A stretch of DNA of 64,000 bases from Cohnella pontilimi (GTDB lineage: Bacteria; Bacillota; Bacilli; Paenibacillales; Paenibacillaceae): assembly GCF_005049045.1 (NCBI RefSeq), contig NZ_SUPK01000012.1, positions 1 through 64,000 on the forward strand. The letters run 5' to 3'. Positions 1 to 8,200 of the stretch are shown in pieces (position 1 is the first letter of the stretch; each line of letters opens with the position of its first letter). Both the position numbers and the translations under genes were made by a program. The notes below the pieces were generated by a model. It was not told the DNA's origin, did no database searches, and saw only the letters and a list, made by a program, of their open reading frames with translations.

Positions 1-353
<353 letters not shown>

Positions 354-370
354 GGTAAAACTTTATTAGA

Positions 371-385
371 GAGCCATGATGGCTC
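371..385 (-). other. Short palindrome just upstream of the 16S gene
   Basis: GAGCCAT and ATGGCTC form a perfect 7-bp palindrome around one central base, 18 nt before the 16S 5' end. It may fold as part of the precursor stem or leader RNA; no function is shown. Confidence 0.4.
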
Positions 386-443
386 AATTTTAAATCGTTG
401 TCCATCGTCTCAAATGAAACGACAGGGTCCGTATTACGCTCGA

Positions 444-465
444 TGTTCAGTTTTCAAGGAGCAAC
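444..465 (-). promoter_or_regulatory. boxA-like antitermination element in the rrn leader
   Basis: On the minus strand the leader contains TGCTCCTTGAAAACTGAACA, which closely resembles the leader block preceding Bacillus 16S genes, where boxA recruits NusB/S10 antitermination factors. The assignment rests on this resemblance and on position between the promoters and the 16S gene. Confidence 0.55.
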
Positions 466-467
466 AC

Positions 468-509
468 TGCAACCCGCTACCCAGCGGCGTTAGCCGCGGT
501 CGGTTGTCA
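468..509 (+). repeat. 42-nt hairpin repeat, copy 1 (rrn leader)
   Basis: This segment matches 39618-39659 (opposite strand) at 39 of 42 positions. Its core AGCGGC-GTTA-GCCGC folds into a tight hairpin. Here it sits inside the rrn leader immediately upstream of the boxA-like element. Two copies in unrelated intergenic positions suggest a dispersed palindromic element. Confidence 0.7.
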
Positions 510-580
510 GGATTCAGCTCGGCTTCGAATAACTTTTCGGCCTCGCTTTTCTTGCCTTGCCGCCCAACGGCGACTTTTAT

Positions 581-610
581 AATATATCACACGAGACTAT
601 CTGTTTGCAA
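581..610 (-). promoter_or_regulatory. rrn promoter candidate, proximal (P2-like)
   Basis: Minus strand: -35 TTGCAA (605-610), 18-nt spacer, -10 TATATT (581-586). The predicted start is near 574, about 220 nt before the 16S gene. The stretch 510-580 between it and the hairpin repeat shows nothing else recognisable. Confidence 0.55.
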
Positions 611-685
611 CTGGTATATTCTTTCAACCGGCCGCTTTACTTGCTTTCATTCGTCCCGCGGGCCTCCAACGGAGGCGCGATAGCT

Positions 686-715
686 AATTTAACACAGACC
701 CGTGCCCATCGTCAA
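686..715 (-). promoter_or_regulatory. rrn promoter candidate, distal (P1-like)
   Basis: Minus strand: -35 TTGACG (710-715), 18-nt spacer, -10 TAAATT (686-691). Tandem promoters about 100 nt apart are usual for rrn operons. The -10 is imperfect, so the call is moderate. Confidence 0.5.
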
Positions 716-731
716 GCCTTTTGACGGGCTT

Positions 732-953
732 TCAGTGCTGGGATCGCAATCCGATGGCATAGCGGGATAATTCCCTGGGAGAGGCCATGCGGGCATACAT
801 TCGGAAAATGATTTTATACCGGGATGTGATGGCCTCCTTCACCGGTCCGTCCAACCGCCGATCGCTCATATCCAGCAGCATTTCGTCCAATTCCTTGCGC
901 AGCATGTAGTCGAGTTCCTTGCACTCTTTGTCCGTGAAGAGCATTCCGAGCAT
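732..953 (-). CDS. Conserved small protein of unknown function (73 aa)
   Basis: The ATG at 951-953 is preceded by GGAGGA with a 7-nt gap, a strong ribosome binding site, so the frame is very likely translated. The protein is highly charged and predicted helical, with acidic and basic residues alternating in the first 40 residues (KECKELDYMLRKELDEMLLDM). It has no signal peptide, membrane segment or recognised motif. It lies between the rrn promoters and a spoIIM-like gene and is read in the same direction as both. I do not recognise the family and assign no function. Confidence 0.7.
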   Translation of the reverse strand: MLGMLFTDKECKELDYMLRKELDEMLLDMSDRRLDGPVKEAITSRYKIIFRMYARMASPRELSRYAIGLRSQH

Positions 954-1080
954 ATCCGCGTCCTCCAGTCTTGTTTCAGACGGAATTCGCCGGGACGGAC
1001 GGATAAATCTTCCGTTTCCGACTTGTGCTACTGTTATGCTCCAAACAACCGCGGTTTATGACCGCCGCCGAATATCCCGT

Positions 1081-1686
1081 TCACGAAAGAAGCCAAGGGG
1101 TTACCGTACTTTCGATTACAGCGGCCACGAGCAGCATCGCGGCGATCAGAATCAGTGCCGGCACAGTGCCGGCTGCGGTTCGGGCCAATGCGCCCCACGG
1201 TTCCTTTTTGCCCAACAACGCCCCGAACAGCCCTTTCAACAAAGTCGCACCCAGCCGGATCCCGAAGGCACATGCGAGGAAAATCGCGGGCAGCTCGAAT
1301 ATTCCGTGAGGCAGAATGCCTTTGGCAATGAGCAGCCAAACATTCTCCCCGTGATCCGCATAGACCCCGAACAGATATCCCATCACGATGCCGTTCAGCG
1401 CAAGCGTCACAAGCGGTGCAATGGCGGCCACGATCCCCAAATACATGGCGGTCAAAGAACTCTTCAGGTTATTGACAAGGATCGTCACAAACAAAGTCAT
1501 CTGCGGGTTGTCGGAGTTCTGGGCTTTCTTCGCCATTTCGGCCAGTGCCCGCAGCTGGGTTTGGATCCATTCGTCGGAACCGGATGTGGCGCCGACGACG
1601 ACGCCCGCAAAAAATAAGATCACGCTAAAAATGAAATATGGACGAATATCCCTCCATGTCTGCAGCAACCCTTTACGCGAAAACAT
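1081..1686 (-). CDS. Stage II sporulation protein M-like membrane protein (SpoIIM/DUF95 family)
   Basis: The 201-residue protein has a short cytoplasmic N-terminus, a first membrane helix near residues 19-34, a soluble segment of about 40 residues, and then four or so hydrophobic helices with the small-residue and Pro-rich pattern typical of the SpoIIM/DUF95 family (ILPHGIFELPAIFL is characteristic). SpoIIM is part of the SpoIIDMP machine that drives engulfment; paralogs are common and not all are sporulation-specific. An ATG at 1684-1686 preceded by AAGGAGA was chosen over a longer frame starting at 1725, which lacks such a site. The canonical spoIIM locus is usually elsewhere, so this may be the paralog found beside pdaB. 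Confidence 0.8.
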   Translation of the reverse strand: MFSRKGLLQTWRDIRPYFIFSVILFFAGVVVGATSGSDEWIQTQLRALAEMAKKAQNSDNPQMTLFVTILVNNLKSSLTAMYLGIVAAIAPLVTLALNGIVMGYLFGVYADHGENVWLLIAKGILPHGIFELPAIFLACAFGIRLGATLLKGLFGALLGKKEPWGALARTAAGTVPALILIAAMLLVAAVIESTVTPWLLS

Positions 1687-1700
1687 CAGATCTCTCCTTG

Positions 1701-1790
1701 TGGGCCTGTGAGTATGTTGAAGCACAGATATTGACCCACGGACTCCTTAGTGGGCCTGTGAGGACGTTGCGGCACGGATATTAACCGACG
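1701..1790. repeat. Imperfect tandem duplication, period 50
   Basis: Bases 1701-1740 and 1751-1790 match at 33 of 40 positions, both starting with TGGGCCTGTGAG. The pair lies in the intergenic region between the divergent spoIIM-like and pdaB genes. Confidence 0.65.
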
Positions 1791-1825
1791 TCCACAGGAA
1801 GAAAAAGAATAAGTCCGTGGGTCAA
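1731..1825. repeat. 14-bp perfect inverted repeat upstream of pdaB
   Basis: TTGACCCACGGACT at 1731-1744 is exactly inverted as AGTCCGTGGGTCAA at 1812-1825. The right arm fills the spacer of the predicted pdaB promoter. The left arm overlaps the first unit of the tandem duplication. Confidence 0.65.
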
Positions 1826-1834
1826 GCATACATT
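1807..1834 (+). promoter_or_regulatory. Candidate sigma-E type promoter of pdaB
   Basis: The -10 element CATACATT (1827-1834) fits the sigma-E consensus CATACAhT; a weaker -35, GAATAAG (1807-1813), lies 13 nt upstream. The ortholog ybaN/pdaB is a mother-cell gene in Bacillus subtilis, which agrees with this reading. Confidence 0.5.
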
Positions 1835-1891
1835 GTTAGTAGCCAAGCCCGGAATCCCTCATTCCGATTGGAAAGGAGCCAAGCGATACCC

Positions 1892-2677
1892 ATGAATTTT
1901 TTTGTAGTTTTGGACGCGAGACGGATCCGGAAAATGTTTTTTCTCACCGTAGCCGCCCTGCTTTCTTTGGCTGTGATTTGGGTGGAAAAGGACAACCTGA
2001 GCGTGTTCGCCCCGCATCCGCCTGCCGCCGTGTATAGCGTTCCGACGGAGAGGAAGGTGGTGGCCCTGACGTTCGACATCAGTTGGGGGGAAAAGCGCGC
2101 AGAACCTATTTTGGATATCCTCCGCAACAAGAACGTGAAAAATGTGACCTTCTTTCTTTCCTCCCCCTGGAGCAAATCGCACCCGGACATCGTAAAACGC
2201 ATAGTAAACGAAGGTTACGAAATCGGAAGCCATGGTCACAAGCACGACAACTACAGTTCCTTCCCGGATGCGGAGATCCGGAAGCAGATTTCGACGGCTC
2301 ACGGCGCACTCAGCGAGTTGACCGGCAAATCGCCGAACCTCATTCGGATGCCCAACGGCGATTTTGACAAACGGGTGCTGCGTATCGCCGACCAGATGGG
2401 CTACAAAGTGATCCAATGGGATACCGATTCGCTCGATTGGCAGAACCCGGGAGTAGATACGATCGTCCGCCGCGTCGTCGGTAAGGCACACCCGGGAGAC
2501 ATTGTTCTCCTCCACGCCAGCGATTCCTGCAAGCAGACGCATTTGGCGCTTCCGATCATCATCGATCAACTGCGCGCTCAAGGTTATGAGTTTGTCACCG
2601 TTTCCCAGCTGCTCGGCCAAGCCGATACGAAAGGCAAAACGGTGGAAGATCGTTCCGCCTGGAACGAGCTCGCTTGA
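1892..2677 (+). CDS. pdaB: Polysaccharide deacetylase family sporulation protein PdaB
   Basis: The 261-residue protein has an N-terminal membrane anchor (about residues 16-33) and a NodB-homology domain. The motifs are visible in order: TFDISWG, the PdaB version of the first motif with its metal Asp; SHGHKHD, the metal His pair; RMPNG; and a C-terminal LLHAS. In Bacillus subtilis PdaB (YbaN) is needed for stable, heat-resistant spores late in sporulation, and acts on the outer side of the membrane. The ATG at 1892 follows AAAGGAG at a good distance, whereas the longer frame from 1817 lacks a binding site and would overlap the promoter. It converges on kbaA with only 9 nt between the stops. 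Confidence 0.93.
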   Translation: MNFFVVLDARRIRKMFFLTVAALLSLAVIWVEKDNLSVFAPHPPAAVYSVPTERKVVALTFDISWGEKRAEPILDILRNKNVKNVTFFLSSPWSKSHPDIVKRIVNEGYEIGSHGHKHDNYSSFPDAEIRKQISTAHGALSELTGKSPNLIRMPNGDFDKRVLRIADQMGYKVIQWDTDSLDWQNPGVDTIVRRVVGKAHPGDIVLLHASDSCKQTHLALPIIIDQLRAQGYEFVTVSQLLGQADTKGKTVEDRSAWNELA

Positions 2678-2686
2678 GTCCGGCGT

Positions 2687-3280
2687 TTAGGAGCCGGTCT
2701 TTACTCCCGCAGATACCTGAACTTTGCCGCCCAAAATTCGATGAAGCTGCATGATTTGATAAGTGTTGCACAGGAATAAAGGAACGATGAGCATGACGAG
2801 AGAAGGCAGACTTTGCGTCTGGAAAGCCGGTATCGCTTCCAGAGTCGTCGCCGCGATCATGAAAAATAATGTAGGGATCCAGGACGCCGAAGTCGTCTCC
2901 GCCGATTTGCGCCAAGCGACGACGAGCGATGCCGCAAGCAGCGACAATGGCAAAGCCCAGAAAGTCGCGGCGGGATAAACGGAATCATAAGTCCAGTAAG
3001 CAATTTCCGCGATGACGAACAATGCGATAAAGCCTTGCAATGCCACCCATGAATAAGGACGCTTAAAGATACTTCTGGCAATGTAATTCAGCATCAAATA
3101 CGAAAAAAAGCCGGTATGCGCAATCGCCCCGAACAGCAAGCCCGACACGATCCATCCTAACCAGTCGCCGCCTTCGAATTTCGGATCGACGACCTTCATG
3201 AGCATGCCCGTTAACAGCGCTGCCGCTCCGCCAATCAGAATGGTCGCGCCGAATAATTTCATCCATTTCTTCAGAGTCAA
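2687..3280 (-). CDS. kbaA: KinB-signalling pathway activation protein KbaA
   Basis: The 197-residue protein is almost entirely hydrophobic, with about six membrane helices separated by short basic loops, as in KbaA. In Bacillus subtilis KbaA is needed for the KinB sensor kinase to feed phosphate into the Spo0A phosphorelay at the start of sporulation. Position between gerD and pdaB is the same as in Bacillus subtilis and is the strongest support. Translation appears to begin at TTG (3278-3280), preceded by GGAGG eight nt upstream; the next Met, residue 7, has no binding site. Confidence 0.85.
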   Translation of the reverse strand: MTLKKWMKLFGATILIGGAAALLTGMLMKVVDPKFEGGDWLGWIVSGLLFGAIAHTGFFSYLMLNYIARSIFKRPYSWVALQGFIALFVIAEIAYWTYDSVYPAATFWALPLSLLAASLVVAWRKSAETTSASWIPTLFFMIAATTLEAIPAFQTQSLPSLVMLIVPLFLCNTYQIMQLHRILGGKVQVSAGVKTGS

Positions 3281-3305
3281 CTCGTGATCCTCCCGCCGTA
3301 TGCAC

Positions 3306-3326
3306 GATCCGCCTTCCGGGCGGATC
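3306..3326. other. 8-bp hairpin in the kbaA leader, possible plus-strand terminator
   Basis: GATCCGCC (3306-3313) pairs perfectly with GGCGGATC (3319-3326) around a TTCCG loop. On the plus strand it is followed by TTTCATTTT. On the minus strand it sits just before the kbaA ribosome binding site. Confidence 0.45.
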
Positions 3327-3393
3327 TTTCATTTTCCGTTATCAAATCCCTATCCATTTTAACAACGATCCCGCCAAAAAGCCACGAACGCCC

Positions 3394-3424
3394 TTCATAT
3401 TCAATTGGCCTGTTACGCATACTA
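3394..3424 (+). promoter_or_regulatory. Candidate sigma-G promoter of gerD
   Basis: TTCATA (3394-3399), an 18-nt spacer and CATACTA (3418-3424) match the forespore sigma-G pattern, with a perfect -10. gerD is a known sigma-G gene in Bacillus subtilis. The predicted start is about 28 nt before the gerD ATG. Confidence 0.6.
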
Positions 3425-3459
3425 CAGCCATAATCCCCATGCGAAGGGAGAAGGTCCGT

Positions 3460-4185
3460 ATGCGTCACCGGTGGCCTGCACTCGGCAGCTTCGTCGCCAT
3501 TATGCTGACCCTTGTTTCTTGCGCCCAAGGTTCCGGCGGAGACGGCGGCGGACAGGTCAGTTATAAAGAAGTAAAATCAATGGTCATCGATATCCTCGGG
3601 TCCGATGAAGGACAAAAAGCAATCTCCAAAGCCAGCTCCCAATCCGGAGGAGACGGCGGCGGAGGCGGCGGCGCCATGATGATCAAAAGCAGCAGCCTGA
3701 GCACGCAGGATCAGCAGCAAGTGCGCATGGCGGTCAAAGAAGTTCTCACTTCACCGGAGTACACCCAGGTCATCGAAAGTGTGATGAAGGATCCGAAATT
3801 TGCGGGCGACTTCGCCAAAGCGGTCAGCACCAGCGACAAACAAATTCATAAAGACTTGATGAAAGACCCGACTTACCAAAAAGATCTTGTCGATATGTTT
3901 AAAAATCCGGAAATGCAGCGCGTGCTCTCGGACTCCATGAAGACGACGGAATTCCGCAGGCAGATGCAGGCCGGCGTTTCCGAAGCGATTCAAAGCCCGC
4001 TGTTCAAGCTCGAGATTATGAAAATGCTGCAGTCTGCCGTGAAAGAGGAGTTGACGCCGAAGGACACCGCCAAGCAACAAGGCGGCCAAGGCGCTAAAGG
4101 CGCGAAGGGCGGAAAAGGCGGCGGATCTTCCGGTGGCGGAGGAGATTCCGGCGGCGGCGGTGGAAGTGGAGGTGGCGGCGGTTAA
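3460..4185 (+). CDS. gerD: Spore germination lipoprotein GerD
   Basis: The 241-residue precursor has a basic N-terminus, a hydrophobic stretch and a lipobox ending LVSC, so Cys21 should be lipidated after signal peptidase II cleavage. The middle is Met- and Lys-rich helical sequence with the GerD-type pattern VLSDSMKTTEFRRQM. GerD sits on the spore inner membrane and is needed for germinant receptors to cluster and signal fast. AAGGGAG lies 9 nt before the ATG at 3460; the ATG at 3439 has no such site. After about residue 200 the protein runs into an unusual Gly/Ser/Lys tail of nearly 40 residues that the shorter Bacillus subtilis protein lacks. It lies between kbaA and salA, as in Bacillus subtilis. 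Confidence 0.92.
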   Translation: MRHRWPALGSFVAIMLTLVSCAQGSGGDGGGQVSYKEVKSMVIDILGSDEGQKAISKASSQSGGDGGGGGGAMMIKSSSLSTQDQQQVRMAVKEVLTSPEYTQVIESVMKDPKFAGDFAKAVSTSDKQIHKDLMKDPTYQKDLVDMFKNPEMQRVLSDSMKTTEFRRQMQAGVSEAIQSPLFKLEIMKMLQSAVKEELTPKDTAKQQGGQGAKGAKGGKGGGSSGGGGDSGGGGGSGGGGG

Positions 4186-4207
4186 TCGGTGCCGCTCCAT
4201 ACAAATA

Positions 4208-4238
4208 AAAGCAGCGGATCCCCTGGATCCGCTGCTTT
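4208..4238. terminator. Bidirectional terminator between gerD and salA
   Basis: AAAGCAGCGGATCC (4208-4221) pairs perfectly with GGATCCGCTGCTTT (4225-4238) around a 3-nt loop, with T runs on both sides. It serves the two converging genes. Confidence 0.9.
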
Positions 4239-4245
4239 TTCGCCG

Positions 4246-5376
4246 TTATTTGCCGCAAAGCTGAATGACTTTTTCCGCCAAGGCGGTATATTCTCGTCCC
4301 GTTGGGGAATCAGGCTTGTACACCGACGGTGAAAAATTCGGCTCCGACGGATGATTATCAGGCGCACCCAGCGGAAACTGCGCCAGCAGTTCAGTGTGAA
4401 GCGTCTCCGCCAGACGAGCGCCTCCTCCCCGTCCGAACACATAATCCCGGTTGCCGCAGCTTCCGCACTCGTAATACGACATATTCTCCACGACGCCCAA
4501 AATATCGTGGTTCGTGCGGATCGCCATCGCTCCGGCGCGTGCCGCCACGAACGCCGCGGTGGCATGCGGTGTGGTCACGATGATTTCTTTGCTCTGCGGA
4601 ATCATCTGGTGGACGTCCAGCGCCACATCGCCGGTTCCCGGGGGCAGATCCAGCAGCACATAGTCCAGTTCGCCCCACTCGATCTCCGCGAAGAAGTTGC
4701 GAAGCATTTTGCCAAGCATCGGACCGCGCCAGACAATCGGACTGTTGTCTTCTACGAAAAAGCCCATGGAAATGACCTTCACTCCGTACCTTTCCACCGG
4801 CAAAATTTTGTCACCTGCTTGCTCGGGGCGCTCTTCGATGCCCATCATGTCCGGTACGCTGAAGCCGTATATATCGCAGTCCATCAAGCCGACACGCTTG
4901 CCCTGACGGGCGAGTGCCGCGGCCAGATTCACCGTCACCGTGGACTTCCCCACGCCTCCTTTGCCGCTGGCCACCGCGATAAATTCCACACCGCTCTCCG
5001 GATTCAACAACGCCGTTTTTTCCAGCCCCGATCCATGACCTTTCACCGGAGCGCCGGCTTTGTTCGGTGCCGCAGAAGCGCCTGCCGCGGGCGAACCCTG
5101 TTGAAGCTTGGATAAAGCATCCGCCTTCTCATGATCGGTCATGTTCCGAAAACGATAATGTGGATCTTCCACACCGATTCGAGCGAGCGCGGACTTCAGC
5201 TCACTCTGTAATTTCGCGGATTGCGCCGTGCTTTCCGGATGGATGACGACCGTGAGTGACACGCCTCCGTCCCTTACGACGACGTCCCGGACAAGTCCCA
5301 GCTCAACCAACGATTTGTCCAGCGTAGGTTCCTGCAGCGCCTTGAGCGCTTCCAATATTTCTTCTCTCGTCAACAT
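4246..5376 (-). CDS. salA: Mrp/NBP35-family P-loop ATPase SalA
   Basis: Residues 1-80 form the MIP18/DUF59 domain; a linker rich in Gly, Ala and Pro follows; the rest is an Mrp/ParA-type ATPase. The deviant Walker A motif GKGGVGKST, DCDIYGFSVPDM and LDLPPGTGD are clear, and the CxxC-type pair ECGSCG near the C-terminus fits Fe-S cluster carriage. Homologs act in Fe-S delivery; Bacillus subtilis SalA (YbaL) also represses scoC. The longest frame begins with a TTG directly touching GGAGG (5386-5390), so the ATG at 5374-5376, nine nt from that site, is the likely start. It lies between gerD and cwlD, as in Bacillus subtilis. Confidence 0.92.
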   Translation of the reverse strand: MLTREEILEALKALQEPTLDKSLVELGLVRDVVVRDGGVSLTVVIHPESTAQSAKLQSELKSALARIGVEDPHYRFRNMTDHEKADALSKLQQGSPAAGASAAPNKAGAPVKGHGSGLEKTALLNPESGVEFIAVASGKGGVGKSTVTVNLAAALARQGKRVGLMDCDIYGFSVPDMMGIEERPEQAGDKILPVERYGVKVISMGFFVEDNSPIVWRGPMLGKMLRNFFAEIEWGELDYVLLDLPPGTGDVALDVHQMIPQSKEIIVTTPHATAAFVAARAGAMAIRTNHDILGVVENMSYYECGSCGNRDYVFGRGGGARLAETLHTELLAQFPLGAPDNHPSEPNFSPSVYKPDSPTGREYTALAEKVIQLCGK

Positions 5377-5420
5377 ATCGGGCAACCTCCACTTATCTCG
5401 TTACACTGTTCCTTATTATA

Positions 5421-6218
5421 TCACAGGGAACGGCCACCTTCGCTCGCCGTGTACTTCAGGATCCCCCTGTAAATCGCGGCGGCCACCTTCTTCTGGTAGT
5501 CTTCGTCCGTGAGCAGTCGCGCTTCCTCAGGATGGGACAGGAAACCAACCTCGACCAACGCCGTCGGGATTTCGAGCGTCTTCAACAAATACACGTCGTC
5601 CTTCGCTTTGGCTTCCCGCATCGTGTTGCCGAGCGATAGCTTGATCTCGGCTTGAATGTCCGCCGCCAATTTACCGCTGTGTTCGTTCTTCGAGTAGTAA
5701 AAGGTTTGGGCGCCCGACCACCTGGGAGACGGAATACTGTTCATATGAATGCTGAGCGCCAAACTGACTTTTCCTTCCCGCACCCTGGCCGCTCTTTGCA
5801 GCAAATCTTCCGTTTTGCGCCGAGAGTACCCTTTGGTATCCGGCCCGGCGAGGTCATAATCGCCCTCACGCGTCAATAATACCAAAGCTCCCGCCTGCTG
5901 CAAATAATCGCGCAAGTAGAGAACGACGGCCAAGTTCAGGTCCTTTTCGATCGCCCCTTCCCGGCTGGACGCTCCTCCATCCGGACCGCCGTGGCCGGCA
6001 TCCAGCGCAATCACTTTCCCCGACAGCGGATGCGTCCAATAGGTCCATGTCCGGGCGGACGGCATTTCCGCGACGAATACTACTCCGATCAGCAGCACAA
6101 GCCCTGTAATGACGGCAAGCCGCACCCACCCCCGCCGGGTGATCCAGATGACGAACCTTAGCGGAAAACCGTTTCTGCCGCGTTTGTTTCGATCGCCGCT
6201 CTCCAACAAAAAATCCAC
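5421..6218 (-). CDS. cwlD: N-acetylmuramoyl-L-alanine amidase CwlD
   Basis: The 265-residue protein has a basic cytoplasmic N-terminus, one membrane helix (about residues 33-51) and an Amidase_3 domain. The zinc ligands are visible in LDAGHGG, in the downstream Glu of the EKDLNL helix, and in SIHMNS; the catalytic Glu lies in ALVEVGFLSHPEE. CwlD removes stem peptides from spore peptidoglycan so that muramic lactam can form in the cortex, which lytic enzymes need at germination. The start at GTG 6216-6218 is uncertain because no strong ribosome binding site is visible. It is 44 nt upstream of salA and follows the Bacillus subtilis gene order. Confidence 0.92.
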   Translation of the reverse strand: MDFLLESGDRNKRGRNGFPLRFVIWITRRGWVRLAVITGLVLLIGVVFVAEMPSARTWTYWTHPLSGKVIALDAGHGGPDGGASSREGAIEKDLNLAVVLYLRDYLQQAGALVLLTREGDYDLAGPDTKGYSRRKTEDLLQRAARVREGKVSLALSIHMNSIPSPRWSGAQTFYYSKNEHSGKLAADIQAEIKLSLGNTMREAKAKDDVYLLKTLEIPTALVEVGFLSHPEEARLLTDEDYQKKVAAAIYRGILKYTASEGGRSL

Positions 6219-6277
6219 CTCGCCCCGGGAAACAAGCTCCCTACATTGTACGGGACAAGGTGGACAATTATGTTTCT

Positions 6278-7456
6278 TTAAATCGCGTACGATTTGCTTG
6301 CTTCGTTCATGCCTTCGATCAAAATCTTCGCCACTTCCGGCCGCGAAAATTCAGGCGGAGGGCAAACCCCGTCCCGCAGCATCGCACGAACTTTCGTGCC
6401 CGAGAGGGTGAGGTGATCTTCTTTGCCGTGCGGACACGTTTTGCTGGAGGCCATGTTGCCGCATTTGGTGCAAAAGAAGCTGTGCTCGAAAAAGAGCGGC
6501 ATAATCCCCAAGTCCTGCGGAGAGAACGACCGCAGCAAATCTTGCGCTTCATATGTGCCGTAGTAGTCTCCCACACCGGCGTGGTCGCGGCCGACGATGA
6601 AATGGGTGCAGCCGTAATTTTTGCGCACCATCGCATGGAAGATCGCTTCCCGCGGACCGGCATAGCGCATCGCGGCCGGGAATACGCCTAGGAACACGCG
6701 ATCCTTCGGATAATAATTGTCCAGCAGCGCGACGTAACTCTTCATCCGCACATTGGCGGGCACGTCGTCCGATTTGGTTTCGCCGACCAGCGGATTCAAA
6801 AACAACGCATCCACGATCTCCATGGCGCTTTTCTGGATATATTCATGCGCTCTATGCACCGGATTGCGCGTCTGAAAGCCGACGATCGTTCTCCAGCCGT
6901 TCTCCGCGAAAATACGACGAGTCTCCGCAGGATCGAAGTAATACTTTTCGAATTTAACCGGTTTCGGACGGTTCAGCACGCGGACGGGACCGCCGACATA
7001 AGTGTCGGGCCGGTCGAACAGCTTCACGACGCCGGGATGCTCGGCATCGTCCGTTTTGAACACTTGAATCGCTTCACGGCGCTTATCCACCGTGTAGATG
7101 CTTTCCACGTCGATGATGCCGTAAATGACTCCGTCTTTCTCACCTACCAGCGCCGCCTGCTTCCCCACCGACAATTCGGCGGCCCGGTCGGAGGTAACGG
7201 CGAGCGTAATCGGAATGCTCCACAGCAGTCCATTCTTCAAACGCATCGTATCCACGACCGACAAGTAGTCGTCTTCATTCATAAATCCGGTCAGCGGACT
7301 GAATGCACCGACGCCGATCAGGTCCAAATCGGATACCGTCCAATTGTTTACCGGGATCGTAGGCAGCCGGGCGGCCTTGGAGAGCAGCTCCGTACGCTCT
7401 TCGCCTTCAGCCACGCGATTGATCAACGTTCCGCCATGCGGTTGAATAGCACTCAT
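6278..7456 (-). CDS. sat: Sulfate adenylyltransferase (ATP sulfurylase)
   Basis: The enzyme adenylates sulfate with ATP to give APS and pyrophosphate, the first step of sulfate assimilation. The 392 residues match the length of single-domain bacterial Sat. The nucleotide-binding motif [11 protein letters not shown] and the [12 protein letters not shown] motif are intact, and a Cys cluster, CTKCGNM with CPHG, fits the zinc-binding type. The ATG at 7454-7456 has AAGGAG upstream; the longer frame to 7552 overlaps the end of cysH and begins without such a site. It is the second gene of the cysH-sat operon (31-nt gap). No APS kinase gene is seen. Confidence 0.95.
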   Translation of the reverse strand: MSAIQPHGGTLINRVAEGEERTELLSKAARLPTIPVNNWTVSDLDLIGVGAFSPLTGFMNEDDYLSVVDTMRLKNGLLWSIPITLAVTSDRAAELSVGKQAALVGEKDGVIYGIIDVESIYTVDKRREAIQVFKTDDAEHPGVVKLFDRPDTYVGGPVRVLNRPKPVKFEKYYFDPAETRRIFAENGWRTIVGFQTRNPVHRAHEYIQKSAMEIVDALFLNPLVGETKSDDVPANVRMKSYVALLDNYYPKDRVFLGVFPAAMRYAGPREAIFHAMVRKNYGCTHFIVGRDHAGVGDYYGTYEAQDLLRSFSPQDLGIMPLFFEHSFFCTKCGNMASSKTCPHGKEDHLTLSGTKVRAMLRDGVCPPPEFSRPEVAKILIEGMNEASKSYAI

Positions 7457-7487
7457 GAGTGCAGCAGCTCCTTTTCGCGTAGTCCGA

Positions 7488-8180
7488 TTACTTGTGCAAA
7501 CCGCACTCCGTTTTCTCCGTACCCGACCAACGCCCCGCGCGCGGATCTTCACCCGGCATAACCTGACGCGTGCAATGCTCGCAGCCGATGCTCGGGTAAT
7601 TCCGATCGTGCAGCGGGTTATAAATCACTTCGTTCGAACGGATGTAATTCCAAACGTCTTCACTGGTCCAAGACGCCAGCGGGTTAAACTTCACGAGGCC
7701 GAACTTGGTGTCGTATTCGACTTTTTTGGCGTTGGCGCGGGTTGGCGCCTGATCACGGCGAATGCCGGTAATCCACGCTTCATACTTGCCCAGAATTCGG
7801 GTTAAAGGCTCGACTTTGCGAATGTTGCAGCAAGCGTTAGGATCGCTTTTCCACAGCTCGTCGCCATGCTCTGCGGCTTGCTCCTCCGGAGTGGATAGAG
7901 GTTTCACCTGAACGAACTCCAGGCCGTAATGGGCAACCAGACGGTCACGCGTCTCGTAAGTCTCTTTAAAATGAAAATCGGTATCCAGATAGAAAATGTC
8001 CGTCTTCGGACTGATTTTTTGCAGCATGTCGACGAGCACCACATCTTCCGCACCGAAGCTGCAGGCGAACGTAATATTGGGGAAAGTACGAACCGCCCAT
8101 TCGATCACCGTCTCGGCCGATGCGTTCTCAAAGTCCTCCGCCTTTTGGCGAATGAGCGCTTCTTTTTCAAAGAAATTCAT
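7488..8180 (-). CDS. cysH: Assimilatory adenylyl-sulfate (APS) reductase, thioredoxin type
   Basis: The 230-residue protein carries the PP-loop motif CSFGAED, two Cys pairs (ACCNIRK and GCEHC) and the C-terminal ECGLH with the catalytic Cys. The two pairs are the ligands of the [4Fe-4S] cluster that marks APS-using rather than PAPS-using enzymes, so the likely reaction is APS plus reduced thioredoxin to sulfite and AMP. This fits the neighbouring sat and the absence of cysC. ATG 8178-8180 follows GGAGG by 10 nt; the longer frame would run through the promoter. It is first in the operon. Confidence 0.94.
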   Translation of the reverse strand: MNFFEKEALIRQKAEDFENASAETVIEWAVRTFPNITFACSFGAEDVVLVDMLQKISPKTDIFYLDTDFHFKETYETRDRLVAHYGLEFVQVKPLSTPEEQAAEHGDELWKSDPNACCNIRKVEPLTRILGKYEAWITGIRRDQAPTRANAKKVEYDTKFGLVKFNPLASWTSEDVWNYIRSNEVIYNPLHDRNYPSIGCEHCTRQVMPGEDPRAGRWSGTEKTECGLHK

Positions 8181-8200
8181 GAACGTTAGACCTCCATGGA

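Noticed and set aside
5377-5385. TTG start for salA
   Set aside because: It is directly next to the GGAGG site, leaving no spacer; the ATG nine nt away fits.
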